From Lentzea sp. NBRC 105346 (GTDB taxonomy: Bacteria; Actinomycetota; Actinomycetes; Mycobacteriales; Pseudonocardiaceae), in NCBI RefSeq assembly GCF_030269605.1, contig NZ_BSTQ01000023.1:1-64000 (forward strand): a DNA stretch of 64,000 nt. Reading direction: 5' to 3'. Below the pieces are notes generated by a model, which saw nothing but the letters and a program-made list of their open reading frames with translations, ran no database searches and was not told the origin of the DNA. Of this stretch, positions 29,644 through 38,544 are shown in pieces. How positions within the stretch are numbered: the first letter of the stretch is position 1; every line of letters begins with the position of its first letter. A program made the position numbers and the translations under genes.

Positions 29644-30815
29644 CGGGTACTCCCCAGTCGGTCGAGCTCCGCCAGCAGCACTTCGCCCTGGCCGTGGATG
29701 TTGCCGATGGCGGCGAGCGACACGTCGGTGCCGCCTTCCAGCACCCCGCGTAGCAGCTCAGCAGGTGGACGCCGGCCGCCCAGATCGAGCACGCGGTCCT
29801 GCCACTCGCCGGGGATCGCGGCGAACGCGCTGCGCGTCGGCTCGCCGATGAGGATCACGCGGGCGGGGTCGAGTCGCGGGATCAGCGCGCCCATCTGGCC
29901 GTTGCGTTCCACCCGGTCCGGGCGGCAGTTGATCACCACGTGCAGCGGCTGGCGGATGGCGCCGCGGGAGAGTAGGAGCTCGATGTTCATCAGCGTCGAC
30001 TCGGGGTCGTTGGCCGCGAACACGTTCGCGAACCGCACCTGCCGGTCCTCGACGGCGTACCGGTGCACCCGCAGCACGCCGGGGTCCGGCGGCGCGGCCC
30101 ACATGCCCGCGATCGCGTCCGCCCGCGACACCCCGCACAGCGAGGCCACGGCGATCGCGATCGCCACGTTCTCCTTGAACGTGATCCAGCTGAACCCGCT
30201 CATCTCCTCGTCGGTCACGGTCGAGGGGTCCACCGCGATCAGCTCGCACCGCCGCGCGCGCGCCTCCGCGCGCAGGATGTCCAGGCGCTCAACCTCCGCT
30301 GTGACGCACACGCCGCCGACCGGCATGGACCGGCACAGCGACCGCGCCACGTCGTCGAGTGTCGGGCCCATCTCCGCGAGGTGGTCCTCGCGCACGTTGC
30401 ACAGCACGCCGATGGTCGAGTGGATCAGCTTGGTCTGGTTGATCTCCTGCAGGTCCGGCGCGACGGCCATGCACTCCATGACCAGCGCGTCCGGCTCGTA
30501 CGCGGCCGCGCGTCGCACGATGCCGATCTGCTCGACGATGTTGGCGATGCCGAACTTGCGGTACACCGGTTCCTCGGTGGCGTCGGGGTGGATGAACCGG
30601 GCCGCGGTGCCGGTGGTCTTCGCGACCGTGACCAGCCCGCCGCCGCGCAGCGCGCCCGCGCACAACCGTGTGATCGAGCTCTTGCCCCGGATGCCGTTGA
30701 CCAGGATGCGGAACCGGATGCGCCGGATGTTCACGTAGTGCCTGCGCTGCTCGACGAGCCCCGAGACCAGCAACACCAGGCACGTGACCAGGTAGACCGC
30801 GTGCAGGAAGCGCAT
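29640..30815 (-). CDS. pgsB: poly-gamma-glutamate synthase PgsB/CapB-like ligase
   Basis: 391 residues. An N-terminal membrane segment (4-20) is followed by a Mur-ligase-like domain: P-loop VNGIRGKSSITRL (G41-S46), PDALVMECMAVAPDLQEINQ, VLCNVREDHLAEMGPTLDDV and VHVVINCRPDRVERNGQM-type segments. These are hallmarks of CapB/PgsB, the amide ligase that activates glutamate carboxylates with ATP. Its ATG directly follows the stop of the HAMP membrane-protein gene, with AAGGGG upstream. Polymer identity (glutamate or another gamma-linked acid) cannot be decided from sequence. Confidence 0.88.
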   Translation of the reverse strand: MRFLHAVYLVTCLVLLVSGLVEQRRHYVNIRRIRFRILVNGIRGKSSITRLCAGALRGGGLVTVAKTTGTAARFIHPDATEEPVYRKFGIANIVEQIGIVRRAAAYEPDALVMECMAVAPDLQEINQTKLIHSTIGVLCNVREDHLAEMGPTLDDVARSLCRSMPVGGVCVTAEVERLDILRAEARARRCELIAVDPSTVTDEEMSGFSWITFKENVAIAIAVASLCGVSRADAIAGMWAAPPDPGVLRVHRYAVEDRQVRFANVFAANDPESTLMNIELLLSRGAIRQPLHVVINCRPDRVERNGQMGALIPRLDPARVILIGEPTRSAFAAIPGEWQDRVLDLGGRRPPAELLRGVLEGGTDVSLAAIGNIHGQGEVLLAELDRLGSTR

Positions 30816-32888
30816 TCACTGCCCCTTAGCGTTCCGGAGGGTGCCGTTATGGCCACCATCACGGACCTCAGGTCCGTGATGGTGGCCATAACGGTCTTTC
30901 GCTTGCCGGTGGAGTTCGAGGCAGCGGGCGACGGTGCCGATCTCGTCGGGGCGCTGCGGGTAGATGACCGTGCGGGTGTCACCGGCGGCGAAGCGGTCCG
31001 CGACCGACGCGAGCCGGCGCAGCGGCAGCACCAGGACCAGCAGGTGCCAGCCGAGCATCCCGAGCGCGACGACGGCCGCCACCAGCGCGGCCAGCCACGC
31101 GCCGCGCCGGATGTGGTTGCCGGGCAACGGGAGCTGGCTCACCGGCTGCTCGATGACGACCGTCCACTGCAGCTCGTTGGTCGCCTGCGAGCCGTAGATC
31201 GCGGCGGCCGCGACCACGGACAGCCGGCCGTCGACCTCGTGCACGGCGGGCTCGGCGGCGCCGTGCATGGCGCTGGTCACGCTGCGCCGCAACGGTTCCG
31301 CGGTCAACTCCTCGTACGCGCGGAAACCGACGGTCGCGGCGACCGTGCGCAGACCCGAGTCGACGAGCCGGCCCACGCCACCCGGCTTGCGGGCCAGGGC
31401 GGACAGCTTCACCACGTCCAGTTCGCCGATCACCACGTGCTTGCCGTCGGCGAGCTGGGCCGCGGCGTAGATGATCGGCACCCGGCCCGCGGTGTCCTGC
31501 TGGTGCAGGCCGAACCCGTCGGGCGGCGGTTGCTCGGCGCGCAAAGGCTTGCGGCCCGCCCGCGCCAGTATCACGCCCTGCGGGTCGATGACGTACACGC
31601 TGCGGTAGCGCGGGTGGCGCGCGGACATCTCCTGCAGCACCGGGTCGAGCTCGTCGGTGTCGGTGATCCGCGCGGCCATCGCCCGCAGGTCGGTCAGGCT
31701 CTGCTGCAGGCTGCGGCGCAACGTGTGCGCGGTGTTCGCGGCGAGGCTCTGGGTGATCTCCACCGCCTGTTGCGGTACGCGCACCTCCTGCCTGCCCAGC
31801 GTCCACAGCACCCCGCCGGACCAGCCGATCAGGACGAGGAACGCGAGGACGACCGCGACCAGTGCCGAACACCGGCCGGGCGGGCCCGTCGCGCCGAACG
31901 CGCCCGCGATGCGGCGGGTCTCCGAGATCCGGTACCGGCGGCCCGGCCAGGACTGTCCGGATGCGACGGTCATCGCGTCGCGGCGCAACCGCCGGACCGG
32001 CCGCACCAGGCCTCCGCCGATCAGCAACGCGACCACGAGCGTCACTCCGAGCAGCGAAAGAGCGGGCCACAGGCCGCCCACCGTGACCGCGTCGTCGTCC
32101 GGTGGCGTGGCGCCGGACAGCAGCACGGAGATGCCAAGCCGGGCCTTGGCCGTGCCCGTCGTCACCGGCGAGTAGGCGACGATCGGCACGACGGCGCGCC
32201 CATCCGCCAGCGCCTGCTCGGCGCCGACCAGGTGGCCGCCTGTTCCGGACGTGGCGGCAGCGGCGGCCCGCGTGATCAGCTCATCGCCGGCGCTGGAACC
32301 GATCACCTCACCGCCGTCGGTCGCCAGCAGCACCGTGGACGGCAGCCGCAGGCTGTCCACGGCGGGCGCGGGGACGGCGAGGTCCATCGACATGATCACG
32401 AGCCGGTCGGTGCCGGTCAGCACGTCGGCGATCACCGTCTGCACGCCACCGTCGTGATCGGCCACCACGCGCACCGCGGACCCGGTGACCTCGCCGATGG
32501 CCAGCGACTCGATCGGCACGGCCTCACCGGCGGACGCCAGCAGCTTCCCCGACGACCGGTTGACCACGGCCAGCCCACGCGACCGCGGGGTGTTCTTCGC
32601 GAAGAACTCGATGGTCTGGTCCGTGCCGTAGTCGGGCCGGACGCCGTAGCGCCGCACGGCCGCCGCCAGGTCGCCCGCGGCCTCCCGCACCGACTCGCCG
32701 ACCGAGCGCGCGAGGTTCTCCGCGAACCACTGGTGCGAGCTGGCGACGACCTCCACCGACGAGCCGTCCTGGTGACCACCGAGCCGGACCCCGCAGAACA
32801 CCGCGAGCGACAGCAGCGCCACCACGGTCACGGCCAGCGGAACCCTTGCGCCCGAAGGAAAACCAGCTTCGGTGAGTGGCCGGCTCAT
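30816..32888 (-). CDS. duplicated TM-sensor-TM-HAMP membrane protein in pgs-like operon
   Basis: 690 residues with an internal duplication. Module 1: TM 16-35, extracytoplasmic Cache-like sensor (about 40-265), TM 272-294 and a short HAMP-like stretch (RPVRRLRRDAMTVASGQSW). Module 2: TM 341-364, a second Cache-like sensor (YRSVYVIDPQGVILARAGRK), TM 597-621 and a HAMP domain (618-662, PLRRLASVADRFAAGDTR). No kinase, cyclase or methyl-accepting output domain follows. The last 25 residues (RYGHHHGPEVRDGGHNG and a short tail) are mostly encoded by a GGCCACC palindrome, so the native C-terminus may have been replaced. Probable role: sensing or regulating polymer synthesis at the membrane (inference). 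Confidence 0.75.
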   Translation of the reverse strand: MSRPLTEAGFPSGARVPLAVTVVALLSLAVFCGVRLGGHQDGSSVEVVASSHQWFAENLARSVGESVREAAGDLAAAVRRYGVRPDYGTDQTIEFFAKNTPRSRGLAVVNRSSGKLLASAGEAVPIESLAIGEVTGSAVRVVADHDGGVQTVIADVLTGTDRLVIMSMDLAVPAPAVDSLRLPSTVLLATDGGEVIGSSAGDELITRAAAAATSGTGGHLVGAEQALADGRAVVPIVAYSPVTTGTAKARLGISVLLSGATPPDDDAVTVGGLWPALSLLGVTLVVALLIGGGLVRPVRRLRRDAMTVASGQSWPGRRYRISETRRIAGAFGATGPPGRCSALVAVVLAFLVLIGWSGGVLWTLGRQEVRVPQQAVEITQSLAANTAHTLRRSLQQSLTDLRAMAARITDTDELDPVLQEMSARHPRYRSVYVIDPQGVILARAGRKPLRAEQPPPDGFGLHQQDTAGRVPIIYAAAQLADGKHVVIGELDVVKLSALARKPGGVGRLVDSGLRTVAATVGFRAYEELTAEPLRRSVTSAMHGAAEPAVHEVDGRLSVVAAAAIYGSQATNELQWTVVIEQPVSQLPLPGNHIRRGAWLAALVAAVVALGMLGWHLLVLVLPLRRLASVADRFAAGDTRTVIYPQRPDEIGTVARCLELHRQAKDRYGHHHGPEVRDGGHNGTLRNAKGQ
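30844..30894. repeat. GGCCACC palindrome, copy 3, inside a coding end (AGGTCC loop type)
   Basis: A perfect 51-bp palindrome: 25-bp arms (left arm CCGTTATGGCCACCATCAC then GGACCT) around a single C at 30869. Unlike the other copies it lies inside an open reading frame, encoding 17 residues near the C-terminus of the HAMP protein, 28 bases before that gene's stop and just ahead of pgsB. It could lower read-through into pgsB-pgsC or stabilise the upstream message. Confidence 0.85.
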
Positions 32889-32983
32889 AGCTCGGTGCTC
32901 CTCCACATCGCAGTGACGGGACGACTACGCACTGTGGTTGCGCGAGTGCATGGCACAACCGTTGACAGAATTGGAGATCCGTC

Positions 32984-35404
32984 TCAGGACGCCTGGCGCA
33001 CGAGCGCCGAGAGGGTTCTCGGTCGCACGTCGTTGTTGCGCGCCAGCGTGAAATCGCCGAACGAGCCGGTCATCCCGTCGGCGCCGCGCCATTCCACGAA
33101 CCGCACGTCGTCGAGGTCCAGCGACGCGCTCTGCCGGTCCGGCCGCTCCTGCAGCCCGGCGTACAGCATGATCATGTTCCCGTCACCCTCGGCGGTGTCC
33201 AGGTCGGCTGTGGACAGGTCGATGCTCACCTGGTGCCAGCCGCCGTCCGGCGGCACCTCGACCGCACGCGTGATCGTCGTGAGCAACGTCGACGTCGGAT
33301 CCTCGGTCGGGTTGCTGTCGTCGAAGTGGTAGACGCCGAACCGGAAGTACGCGGTGCTCGCCGCCGAACCGCGCACGACCGCCCGCATCGAGTAGGAGGG
33401 CGCCGGATCCAGCGGCCGGGTGTCGGCGCCGAACAGCCGGTGCCTGGGCAACGCGATCCGCGCCACCGCACGCGTCTGCACGGACTTGCCGGGCGCCGCG
33501 GTGAGGTGCAGGAACCGGCGGCCCTGCGGGGTGGGGCCGGTCTGCGCGCTCTCGGCGCTGCTGTCGGTCGTCCAGTGCGTCGCCGAGTCGACCTGCCCGT
33601 CGGCGGTCTCGTCCTCGAACCGGCCCCACCCGAACAGGTCACGGCCCAGCTCGACGCCGGCGCCACCGGTCGGGCGGGTCAGCGCGCCGGGCGGTGTGCC
33701 GAGATCGAGCACACCCGGTGGCACGACGAGGTCTTTGGCCGTGTCCGCGGGCGCCGTCGCCGTGATCCGGCCGGTGTTGTGCTCGAACACCACCTGGCCC
33801 GGCACGGTGTCCTCGGGCTGCGGCCGGGGGAACGCGCGGACCGCGCCGGTGCGGTCCCGGTCGGTCGCGGCCGGGCGCATGCCGCGCTCCCAGATCCGGC
33901 CGAGCACCTGCCGCGCCGCGTCACCGGTCAGCGGGACCGGCCGGTACCCGACGAGCTCCAGCGGCAGCAGCCTCGCCTCGAGCAGCCGGGGGCCGTCCCA
34001 CACGGTCCGCAGGATCGCGCTGGAGAACGTGGCGAGGAAGTTCTGGTCGAACACGAAGTTGCCGAGGCTGTAGACGATCAGCCTGCCCTTGTACCACTCG
34101 ACGCCCTGCAGGACGTGCGGGTGATGGCCGACCACGATGCTCGCTCCGGCGTCGATCGCCGCGTGCGCGATCGCGCGCACGTTGTCCGAAGCGGAGTCCT
34201 GGAACTGAAAGCCCGCGTGCAGCTGGACGACGACGACCTGGTGTTGTTTGGACAGTTCCGCGACCTGCGCCGGTGAGGACACCGCGTCCCACGCGGCGGC
34301 GCCGCCGTGCCCGCGCCGGGCGACCCAGTCCTGCAGCTCGGGGTACACCTGCACCAGCGACCCCCAGAGCGCCGCGCGGTCGGCTTTCGGCTCGGCGCGC
34401 TGGAACTCCTGCCACGCCTGGCCGATGCGTCTGGGCTTCGTCGGCACGTGGACGCCGGCGCCGCTGAACCCCCAGGTGCGCTGCTCGTACTGCCAGGCGT
34501 TGTCGGGCGACGCGGGCGTCCCGCTCGTCGGGTAGGCGCGGTTGACGAAGTCACCGTCCACACTGGTGAAACCGGCGACCGCGAGGCTCGTGCCGTTGAC
34601 CGTCGTGCGGAACGGCACCGCGGCGCCCTCCGCGGTCACGTCGGCGCCGACCATGCCGATCCCGGCCTTGGTCAGCGCGGCCCTGGTGTCGGTGATGCCC
34701 TGCTCCAGGAAGTCGCGCGAGTGGTTGTTCGCCAGCACCGCGCAGTCGACGCCGAGCTTGCGCAACCCGGCCGTCGTCGCCGTGGCGGACTTGAGGATGA
34801 ACCGCTTCTGCGGGTAGGCCGCGTTCGCGGGCAGGTCGCTGACGACGCTCTCCAGGTTGACCGTGCGCAGGTCGGCGGCCGAGAACATGGGCGCCACGGC
34901 CGACACCACCTGCTCGGCACCCCGCTCGGGCGCGGACTCCGGGATCAGCGGCGAGCCCTGCTCCGGTGCCGCGTACCGGCGTCCGAACATCACGTCGCCC
35001 GCCGAGTGCATCGCGAACCGGGTCCGGTCGAAGAGCCGCACCTCGACCGTGCGGCCGGCGTCGGCCCAGCCCAGCGGCACCGGTTCGGCGAGGTGGCCCG
35101 GTGCGCGCACCACGGCGAGCACGGGTCCGCGCAGCACCGGCGTGCGCATGGTCGCGCCGCTGACCTGGACCGGTGTGCTGTCCGCGCCGAGTCCGTGCAG
35201 CTCGGCCGAAGCGCCGGTGACCTCGGCGCCGTTCTCACCGACGGCGTGCAGCGCGACCGAGAAACCGGCCGCCGGTCCGGCCGGGCAGCCGGCGCAGCCA
35301 CCGCCGGCGTTGAGGACACGGAAGGCCACGACCAGGCCGAAGATCAGGCAGACCACCAGGCCGACGACGAGCAGTACCGGCCGGGCGAACCCCAGACGCC
35401 TCAT
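32984..35404 (-). CDS. CapA-family (PgsA-like) protein with C-terminal beta-sandwich
   Basis: 806 residues. N-terminal membrane anchor (8-30), a Cys-containing linker (GGGCAGCPAG) and an Ig-like region, then the CapA metallophosphatase-like domain with HSAGDVMFGRRY (about 133-144), VNLESVVSDLP, ANNHSRDFLEQGITDTR, VVVQLHAGFQFQ and GHHPHVLQGVEWY (about 425). CapA/PgsA proteins are needed for polymer transport or assembly in Bacillus. An extra region of about 280 residues ends in a jelly-roll-like module (YSMRAVVRG, YFRFGVYHFDDSN, GGWHQVSIDLSTADLD). ATG at 35404 after GGTGGGTG. First gene of the operon, divergent from glgP. Confidence 0.8.
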   Translation of the reverse strand: MRRLGFARPVLLVVGLVVCLIFGLVVAFRVLNAGGGCAGCPAGPAAGFSVALHAVGENGAEVTGASAELHGLGADSTPVQVSGATMRTPVLRGPVLAVVRAPGHLAEPVPLGWADAGRTVEVRLFDRTRFAMHSAGDVMFGRRYAAPEQGSPLIPESAPERGAEQVVSAVAPMFSAADLRTVNLESVVSDLPANAAYPQKRFILKSATATTAGLRKLGVDCAVLANNHSRDFLEQGITDTRAALTKAGIGMVGADVTAEGAAVPFRTTVNGTSLAVAGFTSVDGDFVNRAYPTSGTPASPDNAWQYEQRTWGFSGAGVHVPTKPRRIGQAWQEFQRAEPKADRAALWGSLVQVYPELQDWVARRGHGGAAAWDAVSSPAQVAELSKQHQVVVVQLHAGFQFQDSASDNVRAIAHAAIDAGASIVVGHHPHVLQGVEWYKGRLIVYSLGNFVFDQNFLATFSSAILRTVWDGPRLLEARLLPLELVGYRPVPLTGDAARQVLGRIWERGMRPAATDRDRTGAVRAFPRPQPEDTVPGQVVFEHNTGRITATAPADTAKDLVVPPGVLDLGTPPGALTRPTGGAGVELGRDLFGWGRFEDETADGQVDSATHWTTDSSAESAQTGPTPQGRRFLHLTAAPGKSVQTRAVARIALPRHRLFGADTRPLDPAPSYSMRAVVRGSAASTAYFRFGVYHFDDSNPTEDPTSTLLTTITRAVEVPPDGGWHQVSIDLSTADLDTAEGDGNMIMLYAGLQERPDRQSASLDLDDVRFVEWRGADGMTGSFGDFTLARNNDVRPRTLSALVRQAS

Positions 35405-35680
35405 CTCACCCACCAAGACTCGACTCTCAGTTCGGGCGACGGACTTTCATTCGTACTCGCATGATCTTGATGACGGATCAGCCTGGAGTAGGTACTCCAC
35501 AGGCCACCCGGCGAGACCATTGCCGACGGCTGGCGGGGGTCGCTTTGTGTAGGCTCGCGCACACCCGCGAAGGTTTTCGCAGGTCGCGGGCTTCGTCGTC
35601 TTGATCGGTTCTGCAATTCGTTGCAGGCTTGGCCGGGAATCTTGTCGGGCCCGCATAGGTGGGAGATAAGGTCGCTCGCC

Positions 35681-38266
35681 ATGCGAGCACTTCGCCGGTT
35701 CACCGTCCGAGCCAGCCTGCCCGAGTCCCTCTCCGCGCTGGCCACGCTCGCCACCAACCTGCGCTGGACGTGGCATCCACCGACGCAGGACCTCTTCTCC
35801 TCGATCGACCCGAAGGTCTGGTCCGAGACTGGTGGCGATCCGCTGCGCCTGCTGTCCGTGGTCGACGCGGGGCGGCTCGAGACACTGGCTCGGGACGAAC
35901 AGTTCCTCCTCCGCGTCCGGGCGCTGGCCGACGACCTCGACCGGTACGTCACCGGGCCACGCTGGTACCAGCGGCGCCAGGACGAGATCCAGCAACGGCG
36001 GGAGCACGGCGTCGGCGACGACAAGCCGTTGCCCACGGCCGTCGCGTACTTCTCGATGGAGTTCGGCGTGCACGAGGCGCTGCCGAACTACTCCGGCGGC
36101 CTCGGCATCCTCGCCGGTGACCACCTCAAGGCGGCGAGCGACCTCGGCGTGCCGCTGATCGCGGTCGGCCTGCTCTACCGGTCCGGCTACTTCCGGCAGT
36201 CGCTGTCGCTGGACGGCTGGCAGATCGAGCACTACCCGGTCCTCGACCCGCGCGGCCTGCCGCTGGAGCTGCTCACCGAGCCCTCCGGCCTGCCGCTGCT
36301 CGTGCACGTCAACATGCCCGGCGGCCGCGTCCTGCGGGCGAAGGTGTGGAAGGCCCAGGTGGGCCGCATCCCGTTGCTGCTGCTGGACTCCGACGTCGAG
36401 ACGAACGACGAGGACCTGCGCGGCGTCACCGACCGGCTCTACGGCGGCGACCAGGGCCACCGCATCCGCCAGGAGATCCTGGCCGGCATCGGCGGTGTGC
36501 GTGCCGTGCGCACGTTCTGCGAGCTCACCGGGCACGCGCAGCCCGAGGTGTTCCACACCAACGAGGGCCACGCCGGGTTCCTCGGCCTGGAGCGGATCCG
36601 CGAGTACATCACCAACGACGGCCTCGACTTCGACCAGGCGCTGGCCGCATCGCGGGCCGGTGCCGTCTTCACCACGCACACCCCGGTGCCCGCCGGCATC
36701 GACCGCTTCCCGGTCGACCTGGTGCAGCACTACTTCGGCGACGAGCAGCTCGTCCCCGGCGTGAACACGCAGCGGATCCTCGCGCTCGGCGCCGAGGACA
36801 ACCCCGGCATGTTCAACATGGCGCACATGGGCCTGCGGCTCGCACAGCGCGCGAACGGCGTGTCCAGGCTGCACGGTGAGGTCAGCCGCGACATGTTCCG
36901 CGGCCTGTGGCCGGGCTTCGACACGACCGAGGTGCCGATTGGCTCGGTGACCAACGGCGTGCACGGGCCGACGTGGGCGGCGACCGAGATCAGCAAGCTG
37001 CTCGGCGGGTCCGATGCGGACACCGCGTCGACCAACACCGGCTTCGGCTCGTTCGAGCCGGTCACCGACAAGCTGCTGTGGGAGCTGCGCTGCCAGCTGC
37101 GCGAGCGGCTCGTCAACGAGGTCCGGCGGCGGCTGCGCGAGTCGTGGCTGCAGCGCGGCGCGTCGGCGCTGGAGCTCGGCTGGACCGGCTCGGTGTTCGA
37201 CCCCGAGGTGCTGACCGTCGGCTTCGCCCGGCGCGTGCCGACGTACAAGCGGCTCACGCTGATGCTGCGCGACCCGGAGCGGCTGCGGTCGTTGCTGCTG
37301 CACCCCGAGCGGCCCGTGCAGCTGGTCGTCGCCGGCAAGTCGCACCCCGCCGACGACGGCGGCAAGGCGCTGATCCAGCAGATCGTCCGCTACGCCGACG
37401 AGGCGGGTGTGCGGCACCGGATCGTGTTCCTGCCCGACTACGACATGTCCATGGCCCGGTACCTGTACTGGGGCTGCGACGTGTGGCTGAACAACCCGAT
37501 GCGCCCGCTGGAGGCGTGCGGCACGTCCGGCATGAAGGCCGCGCTGAACGGCGGGCTCAACCTGTCCATTCGCGACGGCTGGTGGGACGAGCTGTACGAC
37601 GGCAGCAACGGCTGGGCCATCCCGACCGCCGACGGCGTCGCCGACCCGATCCGCCGCGACGACCTGGAGGCCAACGCGCTCTACGAGCTGCTCGGCTCCC
37701 AGGTGGCGCCACTGTTCTACGACCGCGGCGAGGACGGCGTGCCGACCCGCTGGATGTCGATGGTGCGGCACACGCTCGCCTCGCTCGGCCCGGTGGTCCA
37801 GGCGTCGCGCATGGTCCGCGAGTACGTCGAGACCTACTACGCGCCCGCGGCCGCGTCCGCGCGGACCGTGGTGGGCGAGGGCTACCGCGGCGCCAAGGAG
37901 CTGTCGGCGTACCGGCACCGCCTGCGCGCGTCGTGGACCCGCGTGCGCGTGCTCGACAGCGACCTCGCCATCACCGGGCCCGCCGTTCCGGTGCTCGGCG
38001 CGCCCGTGCACGTCACCGCGCGGGTCGAGCTGGCCGGCCTGGAGCCGTCCGAAGTGGACGTCCAGGTGGTGCTGGGCAAGGTCGGCGACAGTGACGAGCT
38101 GTACGACCTCGTGTCGCACCCGATGCACTACGCGGGCAACGGCAACTACGAGGTCGACGTGCCGTTGCCGCACGCCGGAACCCTCGGCTACACCGTGCGC
38201 GTGCTGCCCCGGCACAACCTGCTGGCCACGCCCGCGGAACTCGGTCGCGTCGTACTGGCGTCTTGA
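35681..38266 (+). CDS. glgP: alpha-glucan (glycogen/maltodextrin) phosphorylase GlgP
   Basis: 861 residues, GT35. It releases glucose-1-phosphate from alpha-1,4-glucan ends. N-terminal DUF3417-type region (RFTVRASLPESLSALATLATN) as in actinobacterial and archaeal-type phosphorylases, then the SMEFGVHEALPNYSGGLGIL segment and the PLP-lysine motif GTSGMKAALNGG (about residue 612). LNNPMRPLEACG precedes it. A C-terminal beta-domain ends the protein. Start ATG at 35681. Divergent from the pgs-like operon across 276 bases containing a CCCGCGA/TCGCGGG hairpin at 35564-35590. It complements the nearby GlgE operon on the degradation side. Confidence 0.93.
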   Translation: MRALRRFTVRASLPESLSALATLATNLRWTWHPPTQDLFSSIDPKVWSETGGDPLRLLSVVDAGRLETLARDEQFLLRVRALADDLDRYVTGPRWYQRRQDEIQQRREHGVGDDKPLPTAVAYFSMEFGVHEALPNYSGGLGILAGDHLKAASDLGVPLIAVGLLYRSGYFRQSLSLDGWQIEHYPVLDPRGLPLELLTEPSGLPLLVHVNMPGGRVLRAKVWKAQVGRIPLLLLDSDVETNDEDLRGVTDRLYGGDQGHRIRQEILAGIGGVRAVRTFCELTGHAQPEVFHTNEGHAGFLGLERIREYITNDGLDFDQALAASRAGAVFTTHTPVPAGIDRFPVDLVQHYFGDEQLVPGVNTQRILALGAEDNPGMFNMAHMGLRLAQRANGVSRLHGEVSRDMFRGLWPGFDTTEVPIGSVTNGVHGPTWAATEISKLLGGSDADTASTNTGFGSFEPVTDKLLWELRCQLRERLVNEVRRRLRESWLQRGASALELGWTGSVFDPEVLTVGFARRVPTYKRLTLMLRDPERLRSLLLHPERPVQLVVAGKSHPADDGGKALIQQIVRYADEAGVRHRIVFLPDYDMSMARYLYWGCDVWLNNPMRPLEACGTSGMKAALNGGLNLSIRDGWWDELYDGSNGWAIPTADGVADPIRRDDLEANALYELLGSQVAPLFYDRGEDGVPTRWMSMVRHTLASLGPVVQASRMVREYVETYYAPAAASARTVVGEGYRGAKELSAYRHRLRASWTRVRVLDSDLAITGPAVPVLGAPVHVTARVELAGLEPSEVDVQVVLGKVGDSDELYDLVSHPMHYAGNGNYEVDVPLPHAGTLGYTVRVLPRHNLLATPAELGRVVLAS

Positions 38267-38544
38267 GATCAACTCAGGGCATCCGGTTCGCTGGTTTGAA
38301 GCGGACTGGATGCCCTGATCCGTCTATCTTGCGGGTTGTGCGGTAACCGCAAGTTACCTGGCTCGTGCTTGCGTGCTCTTTCGTGCCCTTCCCTCATTCG
38401 CATGAAACCGATTCGTTCGGGTGATTTCTCTATCTCCGCTGGTAGACATGGGTATGCGGGCATACGCTCTGTCGCATGGAATGAGCAGATACCGGCATTT
38501 AAGGTCGGTTTATCTGAAATGCGCACGGATGAAAGCAGGTAGCC

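Noticed and set aside
36346-38094. Alternate rightward frames inside glgP
   Set aside because: Out-of-frame translations of a well-supported GT35 gene.
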